Positions 42,628 to 50,854 are shown, numbered from the stretch's first letter. The stretch is DNA of 55,592 nucleotides from Acidimicrobiia bacterium (GCA_030431575.1 JAUIIS010000004.1:1-55592); one strand, 5' to 3'. The notes: a model not told the origin generated them from the letters alone. Program-made: numbers and translations.

Positions 42628-44043
42628 ATGACGGCGATCGACTACACCGCACGCATCCCCAACAACGTGAACCTGTCCGAAGACCGGCGCCTTCAGCGGG
42701 CACTCGAGAACTGGCAGCCCAGGTTTGCTGAGTGGTGGGCGGAGATGGGCCCAGTGGGCTTTCAGGAAGCCGAGGTCTACCTCCGCACAGCGGTCGACGT
42801 TGGCCGCGACGGCTGGGCACACTTCGGCCACGTCCGCATGCCCGACTACCGCTGGGGCATATTCTTGTCCGAACCCGAACAAGACCGCACCATTGGCTTC
42901 GGCGACCTGAAAGGTCAGCCAGTCTGGGCAGAGGTGCCAGGTGAGTTCCGGACCGATCTCCGCCGACTCATTGTGGTGCAAGGCGACACCGAGCCAGCCT
43001 CGGTAGAACAGCAACGCCAACTCGGCAAAACCGCCCCATCGCTCTATGACCTGCGCAACCTCTTCCAAGTAAACGTCGAAGAGGGCCGCCACCTTTGGGC
43101 CATGGTGTACTTGCTCCACGGCTACTTTGGCCGAGACGGCCGAGACGAAGCCGACGCAATGCTCGAACGCCACTCAGGCGATGCCGACCACCCGAGGATT
43201 CTGGGAGCATTCAACGAGGAAACGCCAGACTGGCTCTCGTTCTTCATGTTCACCTACTTCACTGACCGCGACGGCAAGTACCAGCTGGGCGCCCTGCGCG
43301 AATCGGCTTTCGACCCGCTAAGCCGTACCTGCGACTTCATGCTCAAAGAGGAAGCACACCACATGTTCGTGGGAGCAACCGGTGTTGGCCGGGTGATTCA
43401 GCGCACGGCGGAACTGATGAACGAGCACGACACTGACGACGTTGTCCCGCACGGTGCCATCAACCTCGACACCCTTCAGCGCTACATCAACTTCCACTAC
43501 TCGGTCTCGCTCGATCTCTTCGGATCCGAACGCAGCACTAACGCAGCCAACTACTACGCTGCCGGCCTCAAAGGTCGCTTCGGCGAAGCGAAGTACGAAG
43601 ACGACCACGTCTTGGACAACACCGAGGACACCTTTCTCACCATCGACAATGGACAGCTCGTCGAACAGCCCATGACCGCCCGGGCGCTGGTCAACCAGGA
43701 GTTGCGCAGCGAATACACAGAAGACTGTCGCAAGGGCGTGCGGCGTTGGAACCGCACACTCGCCGAGCACGGCATCAATGTCGAACTCTCACTACCCCAC
43801 GTTGGCTTCAACCGCGAGGTCGGGGCCTTCGCCGACCATCACATGAGTCCCGAGGGCGAGATCCTCGACGCCAACGGCTGGGCGGCGCAGAAATCCAAAT
43901 GGCTACCATCGGATGACGAGCGGGGCCATGTCGGTTCGCTCATGGTTGGCGAGTTTCGGCAAGGCAAAATGGCTGGCTGGATTGCTCCGCCAGCCACCGG
44001 CATCAACACCAAGCCCATCGACTACGACTACGTACGGCTCTAG
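42628..44043 (+). CDS. boxB: Benzoyl-CoA 2,3-epoxidase, oxygenase component
   Basis: 471-residue di-iron oxygenase. It epoxidises the ring of benzoyl-CoA with O2 and electrons from BoxA. The ferritin-like iron ligands sit in NVEEGRHLWAMVYLLHGYFG (E-x2-H), NEETPDW and MLKEEAHHMFVG (E-x2-H). Preceded by a good GAGGAG ribosome site and by boxC, so they form a two-gene operon. The reductase BoxA and a benzoate-CoA ligase are not in the window, so the pathway needs genes elsewhere. Confidence 0.97.
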   Translation: MTAIDYTARIPNNVNLSEDRRLQRALENWQPRFAEWWAEMGPVGFQEAEVYLRTAVDVGRDGWAHFGHVRMPDYRWGIFLSEPEQDRTIGFGDLKGQPVWAEVPGEFRTDLRRLIVVQGDTEPASVEQQRQLGKTAPSLYDLRNLFQVNVEEGRHLWAMVYLLHGYFGRDGRDEADAMLERHSGDADHPRILGAFNEETPDWLSFFMFTYFTDRDGKYQLGALRESAFDPLSRTCDFMLKEEAHHMFVGATGVGRVIQRTAELMNEHDTDDVVPHGAINLDTLQRYINFHYSVSLDLFGSERSTNAANYYAAGLKGRFGEAKYEDDHVLDNTEDTFLTIDNGQLVEQPMTARALVNQELRSEYTEDCRKGVRRWNRTLAEHGINVELSLPHVGFNREVGAFADHHMSPEGEILDANGWAAQKSKWLPSDDERGHVGSLMVGEFRQGKMAGWIAPPATGINTKPIDYDYVRL

Positions 44044-44135
44044 GCGGACCAGCGGCGGTCCAACTACCCAGGTGCCAGGGCAAGCGACACGGGTATTCGT
44101 TGGTGGAGCCGAAGTCTTCAGCCGCAGACAGGTGA

Positions 44136-44864
44136 TCAGGCGCCAAAGCTGTCCCCAACCGCCACGAGGCCGGGTTCTGCCACCAACGCTCCCACCGACA
44201 GCGTGTTGTTTCGTTCGGCGATGATCTGCTTGAGCACACCAAGATCTCGCTCAAGACCAGGTTGTGGGCGGGTCACCATGACGCAGCGGTCAATCTGCTT
44301 CATTACTTCGAGGCGAGCGGTTCCCAGCATTGCCGATGAACCCACAAGACGGTCCTCACCCTCGCCGTCGACAACCACATTGGTCCGGAAACGACGCACG
44401 TCGAACTCACCAAGAGCAGCGGTGCCAACAATTGAGATCTGCGAGGCCTTGGAATCATGAAAGGACCAATCTGGACCTTGCCAGCTAACCCAGTCGGCTT
44501 CGTTCTCGACATCCATTGGATTCTCGTATCGAGCGCTGGTGGTTCCCGGGCGCTTGAGGCTGACCTCTCGCCCCAGCCAGCTAGACAACGCCGTATCGAC
44601 GCCCTCGTCGCTGCTGGCGACCTCGGACCCATCAGGCAGCGTGATGATCACGTGACTTGTGCTATCCGGGGCCGTCTCGGCCAAACGGGCTGAGGCAAAC
44701 AGCAGCTCAGGAGCGCGTCTGGCGGTGAGGACGGTGTCGGTTTCGGGATGGTAGATACCCCATGTCCGGTCGCCCACCAAGCCAGCGGAGCCGACATCCA
44801 CGGACTTAAGGCGTTCGCCACCCAGTGACTTCACCGGGTAGCGCCAAAGTTGCAGAACTCGCAT
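44136..44864 (-). CDS. MOSC domain protein
   Basis: 242 residues: an MOSC_N beta-barrel (LQLWRYPVKSLGGERLKSVDVGSAGLVGDRTWGIYHPETDTVLTARRAPELL) followed by an MOSC domain (FRTNVVVDGEGEDRLVG..MLGTARLEVMKQIDRCVMVTRPQPGLERDLGVLKQI). The C in DRCVMVT is the conserved molybdenum-ligand cysteine of the mARC/YiiM group, so it probably binds molybdenum cofactor and reduces N-hydroxylated compounds (family knowledge). TACCCT lies 6 nt before the ATG, so the mRNA is probably leaderless. It converges with boxB. Confidence 0.92.
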   Translation of the reverse strand: MRVLQLWRYPVKSLGGERLKSVDVGSAGLVGDRTWGIYHPETDTVLTARRAPELLFASARLAETAPDSTSHVIITLPDGSEVASSDEGVDTALSSWLGREVSLKRPGTTSARYENPMDVENEADWVSWQGPDWSFHDSKASQISIVGTAALGEFDVRRFRTNVVVDGEGEDRLVGSSAMLGTARLEVMKQIDRCVMVTRPQPGLERDLGVLKQIIAERNNTLSVGALVAEPGLVAVGDSFGA

Positions 44865-44870
44865 CCACGG

Positions 44871-44876
44871 AGGGTA
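44871..44876 (-). promoter_or_regulatory. -10 box of leaderless MOSC gene
   Basis: TACCCT on the minus strand, 6 nt before the ATG at 44864. Confidence 0.5.
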
Positions 44877-44921
44877 ACTCAGCCCACACCCGCTTTGTGC
44901 CCGACCCCAACGTCACTGCGG

Positions 44922-44939
44922 CATCTACACAGGTAGATG
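44922..44939. promoter_or_regulatory. 18-bp palindrome upstream of the permease gene
   Basis: CATCTAC-ACAG-GTAGATG, perfect 7-bp arms, ending 6 bp before a TAGGAT -10 box (44946-44951) that itself sits 6 nt before the ATG at 44958. The palindrome covers the -35 position: a candidate operator, with the same geometry as the MarR palindrome. Confidence 0.65.
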
Positions 44940-44957
44940 ATGTCGTAGGATTGAGCA

Positions 44958-46013
44958 ATGTCCGCTGTCGATCGCGACGCCACAGCCGCCGTTGCCCCCT
45001 CAGTGTCCGACAACGGCGAACCCCTCGCAACCAACTCACATGACCACCATCATCACGGTGATACTCCCGAACGTGGCTACGGTCCGTGGATCCTCGTAGC
45101 CGGACTAGCCGTCGCCCTGTTGCTACGCGACCGGGTCGGCTGGCTCTCCGACACCGACGTAAGGCTTTGGTCGACGCTGTTCGTATCGGTCTGCATCCAA
45201 GCGCTGCCTTTCTTGGTGCTAGGGGTCGTGGTGAGTGGGCTGATCGCCGCGTTCGTTTCGCCCGAGTTCGTACAACGCATCGTTCCCAAACGAGCATTCC
45301 TCGCGGTTCCCTCCGCTGGCCTAGCCGGTATGGCGCTGCCGGGATGCGAATGCGGCTCGGTCCCGATCGCTGGTCGGCTCGTCGCGGCGGGTACCCCACA
45401 AGCTGCGGCCCTCACCTTTCTTCTGGCTGCGCCAGCCATTAACCCCGTGGTTCTGGTGTCTACTGCGGTGGCGTTCCCTAACGATCGCGAGTTGGTCCTG
45501 GCCCGCTTCGTGGCCTCATTCCTGACTGCCATAGCCGTTGGAACCTGGTGGGCTCGGCGAACCAATACCTCGCTGCTGGACTCAGTGGGTCACCTCCACA
45601 AACACCGTGAGGGCAAGTGGGAACGCTTCGTTGACGTCGCCTCCCGGGACCTCGTCCACGCTGGCGGGTACCTGGTGGTTGGGGCCATGGCCGCAGCCAC
45701 CCTTCAACTCGTCGTACCCAGGTCGGTCCTAACCTCGGTAGCTGACAGCGAAGTGCTCTCGGTTCTCATGTTTGCGGCGCTGGCGGTTGTCTTGTCGATC
45801 TGTTCAGAAGCCGACGCCTTCGTGGCCGCAGGACTGCCGCAGTTCTCGTTGACGTCGCGTCTGGTGTTTCTCGTCGTTGGCCCCGTCATCGACCTGAAGC
45901 TTGTAGCGATGCACGCTGGCATCTTCGGTCGGCGCTTCGCCATCGTCTTCGCACCGGTCACCCTGGCCGTCGCCGTGATAAGCGCAGTAATCGTTGGGCA
46001 GGTGATCCTGTGA
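44958..46013 (+). CDS. DUF318/ArsP-type permease
   Basis: 351 residues with about eight hydrophobic helices. The family core PGCECGSVPIAGRLVAAGTPQAAALTFLLAAPAINPVVLVSTAVAFP is intact, and a second repeat-like segment CSEADAFVAAGLPQF is also present. The N-terminal tail NSHDHHHHGDTPERG is His-rich and could bind metal. Members are predicted permeases; some export methylated arsenic, others are linked to zinc. The downstream TIGR03943 gene overlaps its 3' end by 4 bp, the usual partner arrangement. Confidence 0.9.
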   Translation: MSAVDRDATAAVAPSVSDNGEPLATNSHDHHHHGDTPERGYGPWILVAGLAVALLLRDRVGWLSDTDVRLWSTLFVSVCIQALPFLVLGVVVSGLIAAFVSPEFVQRIVPKRAFLAVPSAGLAGMALPGCECGSVPIAGRLVAAGTPQAAALTFLLAAPAINPVVLVSTAVAFPNDRELVLARFVASFLTAIAVGTWWARRTNTSLLDSVGHLHKHREGKWERFVDVASRDLVHAGGYLVVGAMAAATLQLVVPRSVLTSVADSEVLSVLMFAALAVVLSICSEADAFVAAGLPQFSLTSRLVFLVVGPVIDLKLVAMHAGIFGRRFAIVFAPVTLAVAVISAVIVGQVIL

Positions 46014-46738
46014 ATCGCATGGGCAGAGCAAGCCTCATGCTTGTTCTAGGAGCGGTGATTGCCCGGCTCTTGAGGTCTGGTGGTTTTGGCATGTTCGTGC
46101 AACAACACATGCAATACCCCCTGATGGCGGCGGCGGTCGTGTTGTTGATCTTCGGTGGCTACGAGGCAATCGCTGGCGTCCGCGAGGAACGGCGAGACGC
46201 CGCATCTGTGAAGAGGTCCACCGGCCCAACCATCGGCTGGCTACTGATGTTGCCGCTGCTGGTCTTGGTGGCAGTAGCCCCGACCGCCTTAGGGGCTGCA
46301 GCAGCAGACCGAGTCGATGCGTATACCCCGACCCAAACGAACTCTTCGTACAGCCCCCTGGACACTTCTAAGGGACCCGTCGAGATGCGAGTCTTCGAGT
46401 TCCTGGACCGAGCACTGTGGGACGACACCAGAACGCTCGAAGGAGCAGCCGTGCGGCTAGAGGGACTCGTCGTAAACGACCCAGATGTACCGGATGGCTT
46501 CAAGCTCACCCGATTCATGGTCAGCTGCTGCGCAGCCGACGGCATCCCCTTGCAGGTATCAGTCCACGCTCCTTCTGTAGCGCTACCCGACGACACGTGG
46601 GTAGTGGCCGACATCGTCTGGCGACCACCAGATCAGCCCTACCACTCCCCCGGCGGCCCGTCGTCTGTGGAAGCTGACGCCGTCTCCGTCGTCGAAGTCC
46701 CTGACGCCCCAAACGACCCCTACGAATCCCCGTACTAG
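46010..46738 (+). CDS. TIGR03943-family membrane protein
   Basis: 242 residues. Two N-terminal membrane helices (residues 6-24 and 32-50), a third near 75-95, then an exported OB-like domain with VEMRVFEFLDRALWDDTRTLEGAAVRLEGLVVNDPDVPDGFKLTRFMVSCCAADGIPLQVSVH; the double Cys in VSCCAAD is the family hallmark. It is nearly always encoded beside a DUF318 permease and likely forms a complex with it. Coupled to that gene by a 4-bp overlap. Confidence 0.9.
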   Translation: MNRMGRASLMLVLGAVIARLLRSGGFGMFVQQHMQYPLMAAAVVLLIFGGYEAIAGVREERRDAASVKRSTGPTIGWLLMLPLLVLVAVAPTALGAAAADRVDAYTPTQTNSSYSPLDTSKGPVEMRVFEFLDRALWDDTRTLEGAAVRLEGLVVNDPDVPDGFKLTRFMVSCCAADGIPLQVSVHAPSVALPDDTWVVADIVWRPPDQPYHSPGGPSSVEADAVSVVEVPDAPNDPYESPY

Positions 46739-47035
46739 TCGCCCGGTCCTACCCTGGCTCAACCATGCTGCGACGTGGTCCGGTGGCAGGTGGCTCGACA
46801 CCGCACTCCCAACCGGCGAGTCCGCAGGTCCAGGTCTCGATGCCTGGCTGGCGTACTTCCAGCGCCCCGCATTCCGAGACATCGGTGCCCTCTTTGGCCG
46901 AGCCGTTCAAGCACGCCAGCTAAGCGACGCGGAGATAGCGGGGTACAACGCCCCGTTCCCCGACGAGCGCTTCCTCGCCGGCGCCATTGCGTTCCCCGCT
47001 CTCGTCCCCATCACGCCCGAGCACGATGCGGTGGC
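46739..47035 (+). pseudogene. Haloalkane-dehalogenase-like alpha/beta hydrolase remnant
   Basis: Open frame without a start codon that reads PVLPWLNHAATWSGGRWLDTAL, then LDAWLAYFQRPAFRDIGALFGRAV, then LSDAEIAGYNAPFPDERFLAGAIAFPALVPITPEHDAVAE. The YxAPFPDE...AGAxxFPxLVP pattern is characteristic of the cap-domain region of haloalkane dehalogenases. The upstream catalytic half and the C-terminal half are missing, and the frame then turns into unrelated sequence (RYLTPIAQGHGRAD). Decayed fragment between the TIGR03943 gene and the sulfatase. Confidence 0.65.
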
Positions 47036-47241
47036 CGAGCGATACCTCACCCCCATAGCCCAAGGTCATGGGCGCGCTGACCGACCGCTTGACACGCGCA
47101 GTGCTCAACGGCCCCACCCACATCATCCACTGTCCGGTCAGGGCTTCGGCTGTGCGCCTCACCACGCCAGGGATGTGAAGGCGTGTTGTCATGAGGATTG
47201 CGTCAAGACCTCATGGCGACCCGGCGTGGGGGCCGCTGTCT

Positions 47242-48687
47242 TCAGCCTCGGTAGGGCAGGTCATACTCGGCAAGCGTTGCGGGGTCGTTCGGGTCGACGT
47301 GGCTGAGCGTCACTGGATTGTCGACTCGGCCAATCGGGCGACATCCCGAGCCGATGATCCCGCTCGCCTGATCGCCCAGATCGGCTCGACCCGCTTCGAT
47401 GAGGGCGAGTAGCTCGACCACGATGTCGGGATGCCCCGCGGCAACGTCGTTGGCCTCGCCGATGTCGTCGACCAGGTCGTAGAGCTCGCAGATCTCGGTG
47501 CCGCCCTTGCGTACGTGCAGCTTCCAACGACCGACACGCACGGCCTCGATGTTCGCTCCCGCGATAAAGAAGAACGAGCGATCGTCCTCGACGGCTGGTC
47601 CGTCGAGGCCCACAAGTGCGGCGATGTTCTCGCCGTCAATCCGCCGGTCGGCCGGCACGGACCCACCGGCGATGCCGGCCAGTGTTGGCAACAGATCTAG
47701 AGCAGAGGTCATCTCGGCGACGCGGGTCCCGGGCGCAATCCGGCCAGGCCAGCTCATTAGGCAAGGGACGCGCTGGCCGCCTTCCCAGGTCGTTCCCTTC
47801 GAGGCCCGCAACGGTGCGTTGCTCCCAGCACCATCGGGGCCCGGGGCCAGCGCACCGTTGTCGCTGGTGAAGATGATGACAGTGTCGTCGGCCAGGCCTT
47901 GGCGCTCTAGCTCTTCGGTGATCACTGCGGTGGCCCAGTCGATACTGGCAACGGCCGCACCGTAGGCGCCGTTGCGAGACTGCTGATGAAAGTGCTCCTC
48001 GACGTAGATGGGCACGTGCACATACATGTGAGCGAGGTACAAGAAGAACGGCTTGTCACTGTGCTCTCGAATGAACTCCGTCGATCGTTCAACGTAACGA
48101 CGCGTCAGGGATGCTTGGTCGGGCTGACACTCAATCAGCTCGGTCCCCTCCATCAGCGGGAGCGGCGGCCATTTGAGTTCGAAGTCCAGGCCCGCTGCCC
48201 TGATGCGCTCATTCAGACTCTCCAACGTGGGTTGGCCCTCGGCGCGCACTTGGCGGCCCATGTCGTTGCTGTAGGGCAACCCAAACCACTCGTCGAACCC
48301 GTGGTTGGTTGGCAAGAAGTCGGGCTGGTCGCCGCAGTGCCACTTACCCACCGCCAGCGTGGCGTACCCGGCGTCGCGCAGCATCGACGCAATCGTGACC
48401 TCGTCTGGATGCAGTCCGACGCCATGGCCAGGAAACAGCACCCGCATGTTGTCCATCGAGTCGCCCCCGAAGCCGATGCGAGTCGGGTAGCTCCCGGTGA
48501 GCATTGCTGCCCTGGAGGGCGAGCACACGGGCGAGGCCATGTAGAAGTCAGTAAACAAGGCCCCACCAGCGGCGATGGCATCGAGCGCTGGGGTGTCGTG
48601 AAGATCGGACCCGTAGCAACCAAGATCCCCATAACCGAGGTCGTCGCAGTTGATCAGCACAATGTTTGGTCTGCGATGGGCGCTCAT
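47242..48687 (-). CDS. Type I sulfatase
   Basis: 481 residues of the alkaline-phosphatase superfamily. Metal-binding D15-D16 in INCDDLGYGDLG and the formylglycine site C55-S-P-S-R-A in VCSPSRAAMLTGSYPTRIG define a Cys-type arylsulfatase that needs formylglycine maturation. VGKWHCG, FFLYLAHMYVHVPIY and VIIFTSDNGA are further conserved parts. There is no signal peptide, so it is probably cytosolic, which fits desulfation of imported sulfate esters. The ATG at 48687 follows TACGAT (48695-48700) by 7 nt; the open frame to 48963 overlaps the methyltransferase remnant and is not coding. Confidence 0.93.
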   Translation of the reverse strand: MSAHRRPNIVLINCDDLGYGDLGCYGSDLHDTPALDAIAAGGALFTDFYMASPVCSPSRAAMLTGSYPTRIGFGGDSMDNMRVLFPGHGVGLHPDEVTIASMLRDAGYATLAVGKWHCGDQPDFLPTNHGFDEWFGLPYSNDMGRQVRAEGQPTLESLNERIRAAGLDFELKWPPLPLMEGTELIECQPDQASLTRRYVERSTEFIREHSDKPFFLYLAHMYVHVPIYVEEHFHQQSRNGAYGAAVASIDWATAVITEELERQGLADDTVIIFTSDNGALAPGPDGAGSNAPLRASKGTTWEGGQRVPCLMSWPGRIAPGTRVAEMTSALDLLPTLAGIAGGSVPADRRIDGENIAALVGLDGPAVEDDRSFFFIAGANIEAVRVGRWKLHVRKGGTEICELYDLVDDIGEANDVAAGHPDIVVELLALIEAGRADLGDQASGIIGSGCRPIGRVDNPVTLSHVDPNDPATLAEYDLPYRG

Positions 48688-48799
48688 GCGGGCGATCGTA
48701 CACCGTGGCACAAATGCGACTACCGGCCGCCGGGCGGTGGCCCGTTGAACGGCGCAGCAGTACCATCGGCCGCCTTCTAGACGGCGGGCTTCGATGCGC

Positions 48800-48946
48800 T
48801 CACCAACCGAATCCGCATCCGAGGTCCACCACCTCGAGGCCGGCCTGCGGCCACTCGGCAGCGCCATCCAGTCCGTGGACCTGGCGGTCCAGCGTCTCGT
48901 AGCCGGCCAAGAAGTCAGGGTTGTCATAGATGTTCTGCGTGCCCAT
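48800..48946 (-). pseudogene. Truncated methyltransferase remnant
   Basis: 48 codons starting MGTQNIYDNPDFLAGYETLD and ending VVDLGCGFGW then TGA. The start matches SAM methyltransferases that begin IYDNPEFF.GY..L, and VDLGCGFGW is motif I, but the 10-15 residues expected between EWP and VVDLG are missing and nothing follows the motif. It still has a ribosome site (AGAGGGA). A decayed gene, no longer a working enzyme. Confidence 0.7.
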
Positions 48947-49031
48947 GATTCCCTCTGCACCAACGCTAGCTCTGCGAAGGGACAGCGGCATGCGACGTCG
49001 AACTCGAACGCCGAGCTGGTGAGGGGCAGTT

Positions 49032-50435
49032 TCAGAAACGGAGCCCCCAGTCACCGTGAACATACAGGCGGCCCTCCGACTCGGTGACGGGTTGGACGCC
49101 GAGCGGCTCGCGAACGGGTTTGCGGGTTGGCTGGCCTGTTCGCAGGTCGAATCGGCCGTTGTGCCTGGGGCACTCGATCTCGCACCCCAAGACCACACCC
49201 TGCGACATGTCGGCCTCGCCGTGGGTGCAGATCCGGTCGGCCAACACGTAGCTGCCCTCTTCGGTGCGGGCCAGGACGAAGTCTTGGCCATCGATCCTCA
49301 CTGGCCGGAGGCCTCCGCGTGCCAGGTCGGCCGGGCCCAGGTCAATGCTGTCACCCGCCCTGCCCCAGGCAATGTCCTGAACAATCGGGGCGCGCCTGCC
49401 TGAGACATCTGGGATCTCGCGGTTTGGGATCTCCCAGTCCGGGTCGACACTCTGGTGACGGAAGGCGGTGAAGATCTCTCGATAAGCGTGCAACGTAGAG
49501 GGATTCGGAGCAGGGAGCTGCTGCTTGATCTCTTCATGCAGTGCCCGAAGCCGGTAGTAGGGCACGCTGGGATACATGTGATGTTCGATGTGGTAGTTCA
49601 TGTTGAGATACAGGAACCGCAGGATCGGGTTCATCAACACCGTGCGGGTGGAGTAGCGATGATCCAGGACGTTCTCCTGAAGTCCAGCGTGTTGGGTGAT
49701 GCCAAAGAACACCATGAGCCAGCCGCCATAGATGGTTGGCCCGCCTATGTACAGGATTGGCCAGAGGGTGCCAGTCCAGATGACTGCGGCAATGGCAGCG
49801 ACCCATAGCGATGTGAACACTCGTGCATCTCGCACCATGCGAGGCAGGTCATCGCTGGGCATGAGTTGGCGTTCCACATCGGTGATGCGGCCGAGGGCGG
49901 TCGAGATCGTGTCGCGAAACATCGTGAACGCACCCTGCACGTGGGTGAACCGCAGCAGTGCTTCAGGGACGGTCGTGGGCCGTTGGAAGGCAATCTCTAC
50001 ATCTCGGCCCCGGATGATGGTGTCGGTGTGATGACGGAAATGGGACCAGCGCCAAAACAGAGGGCGGCGCGCCAACATGAAGCAGGCCGGGTAGTAGACG
50101 AGGTCGTTGAGGGTGTTGCTTCGAAAGGCCGTGCCGTGGCCGCATTCGTGCCATCGAGCATCCGCAGCCCCGCCAACCAGTGCCCCGTAGGCAAGGAACG
50201 CCGGCACCGCCCACCAGGTTGATCGCACGTTCCAGGCCAACACCCCGGCAGCAATGATCAGGCCAACCCACACCAGCGTGTCGACAGCAGCCCTGGAGTT
50301 GGACCGTTCTGACAGCTCAGAAAGGCGCTTGAGGTCCACCTCTGCCTGGAACCAATGGCCTTCGGCGAGTCCCGACGCTACCGCTGTTGCCGCCTCGGCC
50401 CCGGTCAACGAATAGTCGCGGCGCATTGCTGGCAA
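49032..50435 (-). CDS. Fatty acid desaturase fused to a Rieske [2Fe-2S] domain
   Basis: 467 residues. A membrane desaturase part has the three His boxes: H96ECGH, HFRHH (132-136) and YHIEHH near 285, with membrane segments around 55-90 and 190-240. After a linker comes a Rieske domain with C403-T-H405 and C422-P-R-H425. Desaturases normally draw electrons from a separate ferredoxin, rubredoxin or cytochrome b5, so the fusion suggests a built-in electron carrier. The start overlaps the 3' end of the Fur-family gene by 31 bp, so they are co-transcribed. The natural substrate (acyl lipid, carotenoid or alkane) is unknown. Confidence 0.92.
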   Translation of the reverse strand: MPAMRRDYSLTGAEAATAVASGLAEGHWFQAEVDLKRLSELSERSNSRAAVDTLVWVGLIIAAGVLAWNVRSTWWAVPAFLAYGALVGGAADARWHECGHGTAFRSNTLNDLVYYPACFMLARRPLFWRWSHFRHHTDTIIRGRDVEIAFQRPTTVPEALLRFTHVQGAFTMFRDTISTALGRITDVERQLMPSDDLPRMVRDARVFTSLWVAAIAAVIWTGTLWPILYIGGPTIYGGWLMVFFGITQHAGLQENVLDHRYSTRTVLMNPILRFLYLNMNYHIEHHMYPSVPYYRLRALHEEIKQQLPAPNPSTLHAYREIFTAFRHQSVDPDWEIPNREIPDVSGRRAPIVQDIAWGRAGDSIDLGPADLARGGLRPVRIDGQDFVLARTEEGSYVLADRICTHGEADMSQGVVLGCEIECPRHNGRFDLRTGQPTRKPVREPLGVQPVTESEGRLYVHGDWGLRF

Positions 50436-50854
50436 GTGCCGGTGAGGGGGAAGTGCGTGAGGTCGAGGGTGACGCCAGTGTGCTTCGAGACGCGCTCAAC
50501 GAAGGCGCGGGTATGGGATCGATTGATGTGAAAGGTCGCGCCACAGGCGCTACAGAGCACCGGGACAGTGGGCAGCCCAGCCAACCGATAGACGGCTTGG
50601 CCGTGGCCGAGGTGAAGGTGTTCGGCAATGCCGAGCTCCTCGAACTGAGCGAGGCTGCGATAGATCGCTGATCGATCATGATCGCCAAGAAGCGCGACGA
50701 TTTCGTCTGCGGTGAGCGAACGTTGTTCGGCGTAGAGCAGTTCAGCGAGCGCTCGCTTTCCGGCGGTTACCCGGCCCCCGTGGCTTCGGATGCGCTCGAT
50801 CGCGCTATCCAGATCGGCCGGAGGTGCAAGGCTGCTGGTACCTGGTCTGGTCAT
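50405..50854 (-). CDS. Fur-family metal-responsive regulator
   Basis: 149 residues: winged helix (SAIERIRSHGGRVTAGKRALAELLYAEQRSLTADEIVALLGDHDRSAIYRSLAQFEELGIAEHLHLGHGQAVYRL) and a dimerisation domain with structural zinc pairs C101-x2-C104 and C141-x2-C144. The HHHxH stretch normally just before the first CxxC is replaced by AGLPTVPVL, so the sensing site differs from classical Fur/Zur. The Tyr-rich recognition helix DRSAIYRSL is normal. It lies divergent to the CbiMQO-type transporter and in one operon with the desaturase-Rieske gene. Confidence 0.9.
   Translation of the reverse strand: MTRPGTSSLAPPADLDSAIERIRSHGGRVTAGKRALAELLYAEQRSLTADEIVALLGDHDRSAIYRSLAQFEELGIAEHLHLGHGQAVYRLAGLPTVPVLCSACGATFHINRSHTRAFVERVSKHTGVTLDLTHFPLTGTCQQCAATIR

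Noticed and set aside
44806-45399. Arg-rich minus-strand frame opposite the permease gene
   Set aside because: Composition typical of an antisense frame in GC-rich coding DNA; the plus-strand permease is well supported.
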